Source: a virus. From it: 53,220 bases of DNA. A program made the position numbers and the translations under genes. Shown in pieces: positions 16,412 to 24,680 of this stretch. The notes beneath the pieces were generated by a model. It was given only the letters and a program-made list of their open reading frames with translations. It was not told the DNA's origin and made no database searches. The stretch lies in the IMG/VR virus record IMGVR_UViG_3300035670_000282, positions 1 through 53,220 of that record. The stretch is one strand, 5' to 3'. How positions within the stretch are numbered: position 1 is the stretch's first letter; each line of letters opens with the position of its first letter.

Positions 16412-18427
16412 TTAGCCTCCAAAGACTATAGACATTGCTAAAGATTCATCCTTAGCTTGAATAATTAAATTATCTACTTCATTAGTAGAATACTTATCTA
16501 AATCTGTAATATCTGCTTCTACTAATACCACATCACCTGTTCTACCAGCAACTGTTAGTACTGCACTATCAGCACCATTATAGACTGTAAATGTAGAAGT
16601 ACTAGCATCACTAAAATTAACTGTATATGTGTCAGTAGCACCTGATTGAGCAGGTAAACCACTTACATCTGTAGTACTTGTAAATACAATAGAGGTAACA
16701 CTTACACCAGTATCACCAGTATCTCCCTTACCAAATGGTACTCCAGCAGACCAATCACCAGATGTATTACTTAACTTAAAATAAAGTGTACCTGTATCTA
16801 ATGCTAAGAAGCTAAATCCTAATGGTTGAGCATCATAGGTACTTCTATCAGCAAAATTACCCATAGCATTAACAGTAAAGGGATCTCCTTTATCCCCTTT
16901 AATACCTTGAGGAATACCTAGTGTAAGTACACCAGTTCCAGAGTTATAAGATGCAGAAGCTAAACTACCAGCTACTAGAGTTTGAGCAGTAGCACTTAAT
17001 GCTTCAATCTTATCTACTTCAGCAATAGCTATATTAGCTTGTGTAGTAGCTATACCAGCCTGTGTAGTAGCTGTAGTAGCAGCAGCTTGAGCTGTAGCAG
17101 CATTACTGGCAGCATTCTGAATAGCAACCAGATTATTAACTACTAACTCAATATAAGCTAGATTATTATATACAGTATTAATTTCAGGTAGAGCATCATT
17201 TACTGCATTGATAGCAGTAAGAGAATTATAAATATCAATTAATTTAGCAAGCTCTGCACCTACTGTATCTATTAAAGCTATATTAGTATATAAACCATCA
17301 ATATTAGTAATACTAACATACAGCCTATCAAGTGCTGTAATACTATCTTCCAATCTATCTAAATTAGTAATACTTGTATAAAGTCTATCTAACTGAGTAA
17401 TCTTACTATAAATAGAATCTAAACCAGTAATACTAAGTCTTACTCTATCTAAGTTAGCAATAGACAAATGAATACGATCTAATTCATCAATAGAATCATA
17501 TACTCTATCTAAATTTGTAATACTAGTAAATAGTCTATCTAGGTTAGTAATAGAAGTATGTAATCTATCTAAGTTAGATATAGAAGTATGTAGTCTAATT
17601 AATTTAGCTAATTCTGTATGTATTGCTAATAATTCAACAAGTACATTCTGTACTTCTAGCATTTGCTCTATATTATTAGCTAGAAGAATAATTTTTTGGA
17701 TATTATTACCAAGAGCAATAATATCCCCAATTCTTTGAGAAAGAGTTTGTAAAGCAGAAGTAGTTAATGCCCAATAGTAGAGAGGAGTAGCATTAACATA
17801 AGCTCCAGTAGTTACATGTAACTGGATTCTTTCAATATTAGAGTTAGTACCAGTAACATCTACTACTCTAATTAGAGTACCAGTTCTACCACCTACTTCT
17901 TCAATAATAGTTGTATCTTCTAACTTATTAGTAAAAGATACATTACTCATTAACTGATCTACAATAGATCCATGTGTAGATACTTGTATGGGTTGATTAT
18001 CATCATTAACAAAGGGTACTTCAATTACTACACCATCAACAAAAGTAACAGTAGCTTTATTGTAGTAAACAGTGGTAGTAGTATCCTGCCAAATAGTTTG
18101 TGCTTCTTCATAGGTAGTAGTAGCTTCAATGCCTACCTTATTAAGAGCAATATCAATATCTAACTTTCTATTACCAAAGTAATTACCTTTCTCTATATCT
18201 CTAGAAGCTGTACGAATTAATTCAGCAGAATTAATAACACCAGAGATATTATCAATATTGGCTAGAATCTCCTGAAGAAATAAAACCATTTCACTATCTG
18301 GATCTATAGAACCAAACAGCTCAATAGTTTCTAGATTATCTACAGCCTTACGAATAATATCAAAAGAACTATTAATATATTTATCTAATAGTTCAGCATC
18401 TGTACCTAATGATGCCCTTATACCCAT
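16412..18427 (-). CDS. long tail fibre / appendage with a 10-residue repeat shaft
   Basis: The 671-residue product has an N-terminal helical and beta part (to about residue 270), a central shaft of roughly 16 tandem 10-residue units such as LDRLHTSITN, LDRLFTSITN and LDRIHLSIAN, an Ala/Thr-rich helix (AATAQAAATTATTQAGIATT), then collagen-like GIKGDKGDP and GKGDTGDTG pieces and a DTYTVNFSD module. It would form an elongated trimer used in adsorption. It begins inside the last codons of the neck gene and probably contacts that protein. Exact homology to N4 gp65/gp66 or gp17 appendages is uncertain. Confidence 0.82.
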   Translation of the reverse strand: MGIRASLGTDAELLDKYINSSFDIIRKAVDNLETIELFGSIDPDSEMVLFLQEILANIDNISGVINSAELIRTASRDIEKGNYFGNRKLDIDIALNKVGIEATTTYEEAQTIWQDTTTTVYYNKATVTFVDGVVIEVPFVNDDNQPIQVSTHGSIVDQLMSNVSFTNKLEDTTIIEEVGGRTGTLIRVVDVTGTNSNIERIQLHVTTGAYVNATPLYYWALTTSALQTLSQRIGDIIALGNNIQKIILLANNIEQMLEVQNVLVELLAIHTELAKLIRLHTSISNLDRLHTSITNLDRLFTSITNLDRVYDSIDELDRIHLSIANLDRVRLSITGLDSIYSKITQLDRLYTSITNLDRLEDSITALDRLYVSITNIDGLYTNIALIDTVGAELAKLIDIYNSLTAINAVNDALPEINTVYNNLAYIELVVNNLVAIQNAASNAATAQAAATTATTQAGIATTQANIAIAEVDKIEALSATAQTLVAGSLASASYNSGTGVLTLGIPQGIKGDKGDPFTVNAMGNFADRSTYDAQPLGFSFLALDTGTLYFKLSNTSGDWSAGVPFGKGDTGDTGVSVTSIVFTSTTDVSGLPAQSGATDTYTVNFSDASTSTFTVYNGADSAVLTVAGRTGDVVLVEADITDLDKYSTNEVDNLIIQAKDESLAMSIVFGG
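17100..17610 (-). repeat. tandem 30-bp coding repeat (10-residue fibre units)
   Basis: Units of 30 bp read LDRL(H/F/Y)TSITN or degenerate versions. Roughly ten are clear and six more decayed ones follow (IDTVGAELAK, INAVNDALPE, INTVYNNLAY). Hydrophobic residues fall at positions 1, 4 and 8 of each unit. The copies differ at silent positions, so this is an old array kept by selection on the protein. Confidence 0.85.
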
Positions 18428-19119
18428 TGATTAATCTCCAGTTTAAGATTTCCCCTATGAGTAGTATTAAATACTCCTAGAGAATCAATTCGATTACATT
18501 CTAATTCATATTTCTGTAAATACAAATTAGCTTCAGGTCTTTCTTTACCTACCCTACTGTAGAGCTTATCACTTACATAGGCCACTAAGCACTCTAGAAG
18601 AGCCTCTGGAAGCTCTACATAAACACTTGATGGGTCAGCTATGGTTGGCTCTATTCTAGCTGGATACGCTCTATATTCAACTAGGAGAACATTCTCCTGT
18701 ATAGGGTAAGGTACTTGGATTCGATTATAGGAAGGAGTATAAAGAGACAGAGAATCATTTTCCATATTAAGAGGAAATTCATGGTATTCCTCTGTAAATA
18801 CTCTTTCTATCTTAATTACATCGTTATTAAAAGGTTCACTAGGATTATCCATTAAATAATGATACCTAACTTCAGGATTCTTTAAGGTGTAAGAGTACTT
18901 CTTATCTAAAATGTAATCACTGATATGTTCATAAAGCTCTATACCTACAGCTTTACTAAGAATAGGAAATCTTTTATGTAGATCAATCAAACCAAGATTG
19001 ATATTACTAATTACTTTAGGTAGATCTTTCTCCCTAATTCTACCTTCTTCATCTGAACCAATAGCTAAATTGGCTAAGTCTCCATACATCAGGTACTCAA
19101 GTATCTCAGACAATTGCAT
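18418..19119 (-). CDS. neck / head-tail connector protein (N4 gp67-like)
   Basis: The 233-residue product lies between the large terminase and the fibre genes, the position of N4 gp67. It has a helical N-terminus (MQLSEILEYLMYGDLANLAI), a central part with SKAVGIELYEHISDYIL and a beta-rich piece VLLVEYRAYPARIEPT, followed by a helical SDKLYSRVGKERPEANLYLQ segment. This resembles head-completion and tubular proteins of podoviruses. It would sit below the portal and anchor the tail. Function is inferred from order and general pattern. Confidence 0.82.
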   Translation of the reverse strand: MQLSEILEYLMYGDLANLAIGSDEEGRIREKDLPKVISNINLGLIDLHKRFPILSKAVGIELYEHISDYILDKKYSYTLKNPEVRYHYLMDNPSEPFNNDVIKIERVFTEEYHEFPLNMENDSLSLYTPSYNRIQVPYPIQENVLLVEYRAYPARIEPTIADPSSVYVELPEALLECLVAYVSDKLYSRVGKERPEANLYLQKYELECNRIDSLGVFNTTHRGNLKLEINQWV

Positions 19120-19133
19120 TACATTTAATCCAC

Positions 19134-20726
19134 TTAAACAATATAGGAGAGTATATTACCATCTTCTTCTGTTATGTCATCTTCCCACACATCATTCCCT
19201 TGCTCATCCTTGTGTACAGACTCAATACTTGGTTTCCAAGCCCTAATACTAGCAAGCATTGAGATAGTGTCAAGGAAATCATCGTGCTTAGACTTAAATT
19301 GACCTGGAGCTACTAGGGATACTTCATCGTACATCTCTAATAATTCAGGAGAAGTTCTCATTTCTTCAGGAAACCAAAGCTTGTGAGATTTAAACCAAGG
19401 CACCACTAAATTAAATCTTTGTATCTTATTTGTATTAGGTCTAATACCTGGTTTCTGATTATTCCCTTCACTAGCTAATGGGAAGTAGATATTTCTAGTC
19501 ATCATTTGTTCCATGATCCAAGGAATAAATCCTGCTTGCTGTCCTGATACTTCTATACCTACTGACTGAGGTTGATACTGTTGAGCCAATCTAAATAAAT
19601 CATCTACATTCTTATCCATTAATTGACGCTTACAAATACCATCAACCCATAACCAATCCCCATTATTGTTATAAGCCCAAACAGAAATAACTGAATAGTC
19701 ACTAGCATTATTAGCACTAGTAGCAAAGTCAGTAGTAATATAAAAATTAAACTTACCTTTATTCTCTAATACTTTAGATCTCTTATACCATATTAGATCA
19801 GAATCTAAAATAACTCTATCTTCTTCAGACATAATTCGATTCATCATCTCAGCATTAAAGTCATGTATTCTGCCTAAAGCCACAGCATCATCATACATCT
19901 CTTTTACAGCTTCATAAGGAAATCTATCTTCCCAACTACCTCTAAATTCCTCTTTACTACAAGGAAATTCTTCACATACTGGGTATACTGAAGCACTCCA
20001 TCTACCAGATTCAATAAGTTTATACAAAGGATCTGCTTGTGAAAATACTGTACCAATGGCTATCATCTTTCTTTTAGTAGGATGCATAGCTTTATCAGCA
20101 GCCTTATGAATTGTATTCTCTATATTAGCTATAACTGTAGGTGATTTAGCATCTGTATCTGAAAGTAAGTCATCCATAATACATAATTCAGGTCTATGTG
20201 ATCCAGTACTATTTGTAAATCTAGTACCACGAATACCCATTTGGGCACCTACTAGTTTAATACCAAGTCTATGACCTTCTCTATTTTCTAATTCTATAAA
20301 TGCGTCTGTAAATCTAGTATCAATTATGTACTGCTGTAAAAATTCACTATTACCCCAAGTCATTTCAATAGATTTACGCATAGTCTTTGCACCACCTTCT
20401 TGACTATCTAAAATAGCTAGAATGTAGTTAACAATCCCAAAGTTATCTAATTCACCAAATGTAGCAATATATAAAGGCAAGTATGTAGTGAGTAGAGTAC
20501 TTTTAGCAAAACCTCTATGACAGAGTACAGCAATTTTATTTGTCTTACTAAATATATTATCTAAAAGTTGATAATGTACTACAGGTGTTTTATTACTCTC
20601 ACCACCACCAGCATTAACCAACTTCATAAAATTAACAAACTTAAGACTAGCATCACTTGGAGTATAATTAACTAAATTAGAATAATTAACTTCATTTAAA
20701 TATTCTTCTACTTTCTTAATTGGCAT
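19134..20726 (-). CDS. terL: terminase large subunit (N4 gp68-like)
   Basis: The 530-residue product has the two parts of a packaging motor. The ATPase part has a Walker A variant HRGFAKST at residues 70-77 and a Walker B segment LCIMDD at 181-186. The nuclease part has YITTDFATSANNASDYS around residue 330 with the first acidic residue, SVGIEVSGQQAGF near 390, and the acidic KHDDFLDT near 482. The start at 20726 has a GGAAGAA site and lies inside the last codons of an HNH gene, so the two are coupled. It pumps DNA into the prohead and cuts genome ends. Confidence 0.95.
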   Translation of the reverse strand: MPIKKVEEYLNEVNYSNLVNYTPSDASLKFVNFMKLVNAGGGESNKTPVVHYQLLDNIFSKTNKIAVLCHRGFAKSTLLTTYLPLYIATFGELDNFGIVNYILAILDSQEGGAKTMRKSIEMTWGNSEFLQQYIIDTRFTDAFIELENREGHRLGIKLVGAQMGIRGTRFTNSTGSHRPELCIMDDLLSDTDAKSPTVIANIENTIHKAADKAMHPTKRKMIAIGTVFSQADPLYKLIESGRWSASVYPVCEEFPCSKEEFRGSWEDRFPYEAVKEMYDDAVALGRIHDFNAEMMNRIMSEEDRVILDSDLIWYKRSKVLENKGKFNFYITTDFATSANNASDYSVISVWAYNNNGDWLWVDGICKRQLMDKNVDDLFRLAQQYQPQSVGIEVSGQQAGFIPWIMEQMMTRNIYFPLASEGNNQKPGIRPNTNKIQRFNLVVPWFKSHKLWFPEEMRTSPELLEMYDEVSLVAPGQFKSKHDDFLDTISMLASIRAWKPSIESVHKDEQGNDVWEDDITEEDGNILSYIV

Positions 20727-21510
20727 TATATTTCTTCCAGGTAAATCCTAAATACTGTCTACCTAATCTTATAGCCTTATTGAGTGGAGATATATCTTTT
20801 TTATTTAAATACTCTTTTAACTTTTCTATTGAATCTATTTTAATTAGAACATTACCTTGATTATCATACTGAACATAGGTTGAACAAGCTTTCTTAAATA
20901 CAGGAATTTCAGGATTGTTACTATATTTCCACATCCATTGTTTAGCTGTTTGATATTTCTTACTACAGCTAACACATATTGTAGCTATTGGAACTCCTGT
21001 TTCCTCACTAGCAAAAGACATACTCTTATATGATTTAATAAAGTTTCCTTCTAAATCATACTGATCTACTGGAACCAATGTACTAATAATATTATCACCG
21101 TTTCTAGCATCAATATGGCTTTTCTTATTATTCTCTCTAAAAGAAACCAATCTAATATTAGCTAGGGTATAAGGTAGTTTATTATCTAACCTATCTACTG
21201 AAGGTCTTTCCCACTTTGAATAATTACTATTCTTCCAATTATTAAATAGTATTTTAAAATTAAATTGATTAGTTATCCACTCAAATAATTCTTTTCTAGA
21301 ATAATTAGGTAAGTTTTGATTTCTTTCTTTAGAACTATTAATTTGTTCAGAATAAATTACAGAACAAAGCCCTCTTTCAGTTCTCTTATACTTAGTAACA
21401 ATCTCTTTAGTACATTCTTTACACCAAGTTACTCTACCTGTACTGGTGTTTTTATTCTTATGGAAAGAATCAATACTTTTAGTTTCTTTACAGTTGGTAC
21501 AAGTAATCAT
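20716..21510 (-). CDS. HNH homing-type endonuclease overlapping the terminase gene
   Basis: The 264-residue product begins with a four-cysteine zinc ribbon (CTNCKETKSIDSFHKN, then CKEC) followed by an HNH-like core RPSVDRLDNKLPYTLANIRL. Further on it carries NUMOD/helix-turn-helix repeats (DQYDLEGNFIKSYKSMSFAS; QYDNQGNVLIKIDSIEKLKE) that bind DNA. It sits between the gp69-like gene cluster and the large terminase, and its last ten bases overlap the terminase start. It looks like a free-standing homing endonuclease that inserted in the packaging operon and adapted its end to keep terminase translation. Confidence 0.88.
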   Translation of the reverse strand: MITCTNCKETKSIDSFHKNKNTSTGRVTWCKECTKEIVTKYKRTERGLCSVIYSEQINSSKERNQNLPNYSRKELFEWITNQFNFKILFNNWKNSNYSKWERPSVDRLDNKLPYTLANIRLVSFRENNKKSHIDARNGDNIISTLVPVDQYDLEGNFIKSYKSMSFASEETGVPIATICVSCSKKYQTAKQWMWKYSNNPEIPVFKKACSTYVQYDNQGNVLIKIDSIEKLKEYLNKKDISPLNKAIRLGRQYLGFTWKKYNAN

Positions 21511-21604
21511 GCTAATTCTCCTATTAAAAATAAAAGTATAGCAGATTATTAAATATCTTTCAAGTTAAAAGATCTAATTTAGATATTCTATAACTGTCTT
21601 CTTA

Positions 21605-21823
21605 TCAGACATACATATCTCTAATTAATTTATTAAACCTATAACATAAATCCATATACTCATCCTCTGTAGCTGTCCTTACTATTACAATATCTCCACA
21701 TAAATAATATAACTTAAGATACCTATGAGTATCACAGCTAAACCAAAAAGTAAGAGTACTTCCATAGATTATAGTATCCTCATGTATTAGGATATTGTCT
21801 GGAATAATACGTCTTTCATGCAC
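21605..21823 (-). CDS. hypothetical small protein, GTG start
   Basis: The 72-residue frame begins with GTG at 21823, overlapping the end of the gene before it. Its sequence (RIIPDNILIHEDTIIYGSTL and DIVIVRTATEDEYMDLCYRF) is beta-rich with a helical end. I do not recognise it. Its place in a compact late operon with overlapping genes supports it being real. Confidence 0.6.
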   Translation of the reverse strand: MHERRIIPDNILIHEDTIIYGSTLTFWFSCDTHRYLKLYYLCGDIVIVRTATEDEYMDLCYRFNKLIRDMYV

Positions 21824-22037
21824 TATCAGTCATTTCTTCCATTAATTTAAATTTAGCTATCTCAAGTAAACCAAGAGCATTGATATAATTCATACCACTA
21901 CTATCAATATAAAGATTACCATCCTGGTTAGTACCTATAATAATAACTTCCTTTAGATTATTCATAGCTAACTCTAATGTTTCATTGGCTTCATCTGTTA
22001 CATCTTTAGAACCAACTAAACTAATTACTCTATTCAT
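21816..22037 (-). CDS. hypothetical small protein in the gp69-terminase interval
   Basis: The start was set at the ATG at 22037 (MNRVISLVGSKDVTDEANET), which has AAGGAG six bases upstream and forms an ATGA overlap with the tiny membrane-protein gene. This gives 73 residues. The sequence (LKEVIIIGTNQDGNLYIDSS, then NALGLLEIAKFKLMEEM) resembles small phage proteins with one beta sheet and two helices that recur near terminases without known function. Confidence 0.7.
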   Translation of the reverse strand: MNRVISLVGSKDVTDEANETLELAMNNLKEVIIIGTNQDGNLYIDSSGMNYINALGLLEIAKFKLMEEMTDSA

Positions 22038-22129
22038 TTGGGTCTCCTTGTAATGAGCCAATACTCATAAGCATAAAGAAGAAGTAATACTCCTACAACT
22101 ATTCCTGCTGATTCTAGTAATATACTCAT
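22034..22129 (-). CDS. 31-aa single-span membrane peptide
   Basis: ATG at 22129 to TGA at 22034 encodes 31 residues with one hydrophobic stretch (GIVVGVLLLLYAYEYWLI) followed by a basic RRPK tail. Both ends form ATGA overlaps, with the gp69-like gene upstream and the 73-residue gene downstream, which strongly supports translation. Its position in the packaging operon gives no functional clue. Confidence 0.72.
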   Translation of the reverse strand: MSILLESAGIVVGVLLLLYAYEYWLITRRPK

Positions 22130-22812
22130 TCTATTCTTTCCCCCTGAATAATCTTTGAATGAGCTACTTCTTTAGCATTAAGAGTACCTGATTCTATTAG
22201 TTCTCTTTGTTGTCTAGCTAATGCCATAGTAGCATCTCTTAATTCTTGGATACTTTTATCTTCTTTATAACTAATATCTAATTCTAATTTAGTTTCTGGT
22301 TTCTTAAGATGGTTAAGCAGACTATTAGCTGCATCAGTTCTAACCTTCTCACTATTAGCATTAAGCATTAAATGAGCTTGTACATTAATAGCTTTCTGAT
22401 ATATGTCTGCATTTAATACATGAGTAGGAACTAGTGTCTGTTCATATATTTTATTTACTAATTGGTTTTTATTATATGCAGTACTATAGGCACTAATATC
22501 TTTATTACTAGCACCTTCATCTATTAATCTTTGATACCTATCTGGGAATGTTTTAGCATAAGCTTCTATGTTAGATGAACCAAGTAGTTTATAACTAACA
22601 TATTTAACAGCATTAATATAATCCTGTATTTTATATCTACCATCACTAATAACATTAGTATAACCTAATAGGTTATCTCTAAATGATTCCCTTATTACTT
22701 CATCTCCCATAATATTATTAATATCTTTTAATACTTCCTCTGTAAGCTTACTCCTATGCTGCTTAGGTAAAGCTCTTTCAAATTGTTCTTGAGTTACTAG
22801 TTCTTTAGTCAT
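22126..22812 (-). CDS. N4 gp69-like protein, probable packaging partner
   Basis: The 228-residue product is helical. It opens MTKELVTQEQFERALPKQHR and KLTEEVLKDINNIMGDEVIR, continues with VISDGRYKIQDYINAVKYVS and ends in a helix before GERIE. It is the first late gene read leftward and lies one small cluster upstream of the large terminase, as N4 gp69 does. Proteins at this position are often taken as the small terminase or DNA-recognition partner, which fits a helical DNA-binding protein, but no clear HTH is visible. A GAGGCAG site precedes the ATG. Confidence 0.8.
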   Translation of the reverse strand: MTKELVTQEQFERALPKQHRSKLTEEVLKDINNIMGDEVIRESFRDNLLGYTNVISDGRYKIQDYINAVKYVSYKLLGSSNIEAYAKTFPDRYQRLIDEGASNKDISAYSTAYNKNQLVNKIYEQTLVPTHVLNADIYQKAINVQAHLMLNANSEKVRTDAANSLLNHLKKPETKLELDISYKEDKSIQELRDATMALARQQRELIESGTLNAKEVAHSKIIQGERIE

Positions 22813-22846
22813 TACTGCCTCTATGCTTGGTATTTAGACTGGCTTA

Positions 22847-22875
22847 ATTAAAAACCAAGAATAAGGAATAGTCAA
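22847..22875 (-). promoter_or_regulatory. candidate sigma-70 late promoter for the packaging operon
   Basis: On the minus strand TTGACT (complement of 22870-22875) is followed after exactly 17 bases by TTTAAT (complement of 22847-22852). The pair lies about 35 bases upstream of the gp69-like start. N4 late genes are known to be transcribed by host sigma-70 RNA polymerase helped by phage SSB, so a host-type promoter here is expected. Confidence 0.6.
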
Positions 22876-22917
22876 GGGGATTAGATAGATTAAATGAAAG
22901 AATGTATTAATAATATT

Positions 22918-23024
22918 ACTGGAGGGTTTATTAAAAAATTAAAAATTAGTATAAAGTTAGTACTTATACTACTGAAGGGTTTATCAAAAAATTAAAAATT
23001 AGTATGCAGTCAGTACTTTCATAC
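22918..23024. repeat. two tandem 53-bp repeats with hairpins
   Basis: Copy 1 (22918-22969) and copy 2 (22971-23024) share ACTG(G/A)AGGGTTTAT, AAAAAATTAAAAATTAGTAT and AGT(T/C)AGTACTT. Copy 1 ends in a GTATAA/TTATAC stem and copy 2 in a GTATG/CATAC stem, so pairing is kept although bases differ. N4 virion RNA polymerase recognises hairpin promoters near the early genome end; these are candidates for such sites or for end-processing signals. Confidence 0.65.
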
Positions 23025-23205
23025 AGTCAACCAACTTTCTAAATATCCCCCCCTATAAGAGCTGAGTAGTATCTTTATTCTTTATTCATCTCTACTGTAC
23101 TGTCTATGCTATAGCTCTACCTATCTATCCATCTCTGTATCTATACTCTATCTCTCCTCTCTACATCTACCTACCTATACCTACCTATGTATTAATACTA
23201 TTAAG

Positions 23206-23237
<32 letters not shown>

Positions 23238-23322
23238 TATAATACTATGTACTACATGTAACACTGTACTGATTCTCTCCTATCCTTGTCTGTCTCTACC
23301 TCAGTAGCTATGGTGTGTCGTA

Positions 23323-23348
23323 CTTAGTCTGCTCTTCTGGTGGAGTGG
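23323..23348 (+). promoter_or_regulatory. early leader motif, copy 1
   Basis: This copy reads CTTAGTCTGCTCTTCTGG followed by TGGAGTGG. It matches three further copies upstream of the next early genes in the core TCT(G/A)(G/A)TGGA(A/G/T)TGG. It ends 42 bases before the ATG of the first early gene. It may be an early promoter or a shared 5'-leader element. Confidence 0.6.
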
Positions 23349-23390
23349 TGCAATATCGCACTGTCTTCCTACTTGCAAGGGGAATCAACC

Positions 23391-23591
23391 ATGAACAACA
23401 ACAATCAGATGTCTGTCTTTGGTAGCATTAAACTCTTCATCAACTCCCTGATGAATGCTGCTACCCGTGCTGCTGTGACGTTAGACAAGTCCGTTGGGCT
23501 TGTAGAAAACGAAGTTGATAACTTGGCATCCTATCAACAAATTCGTCTGGCAGAAAACCAGAAGGAACTCTCTCTGCTAACAGCAGAGTAG
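23391..23591 (+). CDS. early protein, 66 aa, unknown function
   Basis: The start was set at the ATG at 23391, which has AGGGGAA upstream; an earlier in-frame ATG lies inside the leader motif. The 66-residue product starts MNNNNQMSVFGSIKLFINSL and is helical (NAATRAAVTLDKSVGLVENE), with no cysteine. It is the first rightward gene, has its own upstream motif and its own terminator, and uses more GC-rich codons than its neighbours. Such early proteins usually modify the host; I cannot assign a target. Confidence 0.75.
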   Translation: MNNNNQMSVFGSIKLFINSLMNAATRAAVTLDKSVGLVENEVDNLASYQQIRLAENQKELSLLTAE

Positions 23592-23601
23592 TTCCTAGCC
23601 T

Positions 23602-23634
23602 CATACCCATTCTTGGGTATGGGGTTATTTTTTT
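23602..23634 (+). terminator. intrinsic terminator of the first early unit
   Basis: CATACCCA at 23602-23609 pairs with TGGGTATG at 23614-23621 around a 4-nt loop, and the T-run at 23628-23634 follows. It lies 11 bases after the stop of the first early gene. Confidence 0.9.
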
Positions 23635-24308
23635 ACTTATACCTTTCATCACCTATTGATTCCCTATGTAACACCTCCTGTAAGCTCCTGTAGTGGCAGT
23701 AGAGCTACGATCTATGGTTAACCTATACCTACCTATAGGGTGTAGCCTATTAGAGCCTCACAGACGCTCAGGTTATCCACAGCTTATTCATTGGTAAGCG
23801 GATATATAACTGCTACTGCGCGTAAGTCATGTATATATCTCTTTGTGGATATACTGTATTTTTTTACCTCTCTAAATCAATAGCTTACTCATATATCTCT
23901 TTTGGGATATATACAAAGGTATTGACATGGTGGTTAAATATCTAAAGGGTGCTTATTAATCTATCTTAGGTTAACTACTAATCAATTCAGTGTAACACTT
24001 AATAACTTAGGTATATTACTAATCTACTCAGTAAAGCTATCTACCTCTGTAACACGTTTAGATAGCCAGGTAGTAGGAAGAAAGGTATATATATCATATA
24101 GATAGCCCTAAAATATATCAAAAATATTTTCAAATTTTTCCAAAAAACTTAACCCTATCTACATTCTCCTAATACCTATGCACTCTCCTAAGTCTTTCTT
24201 CTCTCCTAAACCCTAAACTCTCCCTATAACCATAGCTTTCCATTCTTAGTCATCTCTTCTGATGGATTGGGAATTGTCCCAGTTTAATCCCTATAGGAGG
24301 GAATATCC
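23635..24308. other. gene-free region with DnaA-like boxes and repeated octamer
   Basis: No frame with a credible ribosome site was found. The stretch holds TTATCCACA (23773-23781, a perfect DnaA box), ATATCCACA on the minus strand (23844-23852), an ATATATC/GATATAT hairpin near 23890-23912, three of four local copies of TGTAACAC (23667, 23991, 24048) and an A/T-rich tract at 24110-24150. It ends in the second early leader motif. The content fits an origin-like or genome-end control region, but that is inference. Confidence 0.55.
24244..24270 (+). promoter_or_regulatory. early leader motif, copy 2
   Basis: TCTTAGTCATCTCTTCTGAT then GGATTGG. It ends 38 bases before the ATG of the 82-residue early gene. 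CTTAGTCATCTC is identical to copy 3. Confidence 0.6.
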
Positions 24309-24557
24309 ATGAACAAAAAGCTTACTCCTACTACTACTGAAGATTTCAAGAAGGCTAATGGCTTCTTAAACTTTAAAGTAATCCTTACTGACAATAAGGG
24401 TATTGAGCATTCTATCAAAGTACCCGTCTTCGGACTTTACATTGATAATAAGGGGCATAAGGCCATTCTTTCAAAGCCTGAAAAGGCTATGGAGAATCTC
24501 AAGATTGAAATCACAGGGATTCATGTGATAGAGGAAGAAAAGGAGATTGATCTCTAA
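24309..24557 (+). CDS. early protein, 82 aa, unknown function
   Basis: The product starts MNKKLTPTTTEDFKKANGFL and has alternating strands (FKVILTDNKGIEHSIKVPVF) with an acidic C-terminus (EEEKEIDL). The AGGAGGG site is close to ideal. It stands alone between its own leader motif and its own terminator, which suggests strong early expression. No family is recognised. Confidence 0.8.
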   Translation: MNKKLTPTTTEDFKKANGFLNFKVILTDNKGIEHSIKVPVFGLYIDNKGHKAILSKPEKAMENLKIEITGIHVIEEEKEIDL

Positions 24558-24589
24558 TCCTCAGTCCTAAGCATGACGTTAAACTGCTT

Positions 24590-24620
24590 ATAAGCCCATT
24601 CATTTGGGCTTATTCCTTTC
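24590..24620 (+). terminator. intrinsic terminator of the second early unit
   Basis: ATAAGCCCA at 24590-24598 pairs with TGGGCTTAT at 24605-24613, followed by a T-rich TCCTTTC. It lies about 30 bases after the stop of the 82-residue gene. Confidence 0.8.
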
Positions 24621-24632
24621 TGGCTCTCCTGT

Positions 24633-24659
24633 ACTTAGTCATCTCCTCTAGTGGAATGG
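24633..24659 (+). promoter_or_regulatory. early leader motif, copy 3
   Basis: ACTTAGTCATCTCCTCTAGT then GGAATGG, ending 21 bases before the ATG of the sigma-region-4-like gene. It shares ACTTAGTC with copy 1 and TTAGTCATCTC with copy 2. Confidence 0.6.
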
Positions 24660-24680
24660 ATTAATTCACAGGAGACTAGT

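Noticed and set aside
17100-17610. CRISPR-like array
   Set aside because: The 30-bp units are contiguous, coding, and have no unique spacers.
23922-23927. TTGACA as a -35 of an early promoter
   Set aside because: No acceptable -10 is found 15-19 bases downstream.
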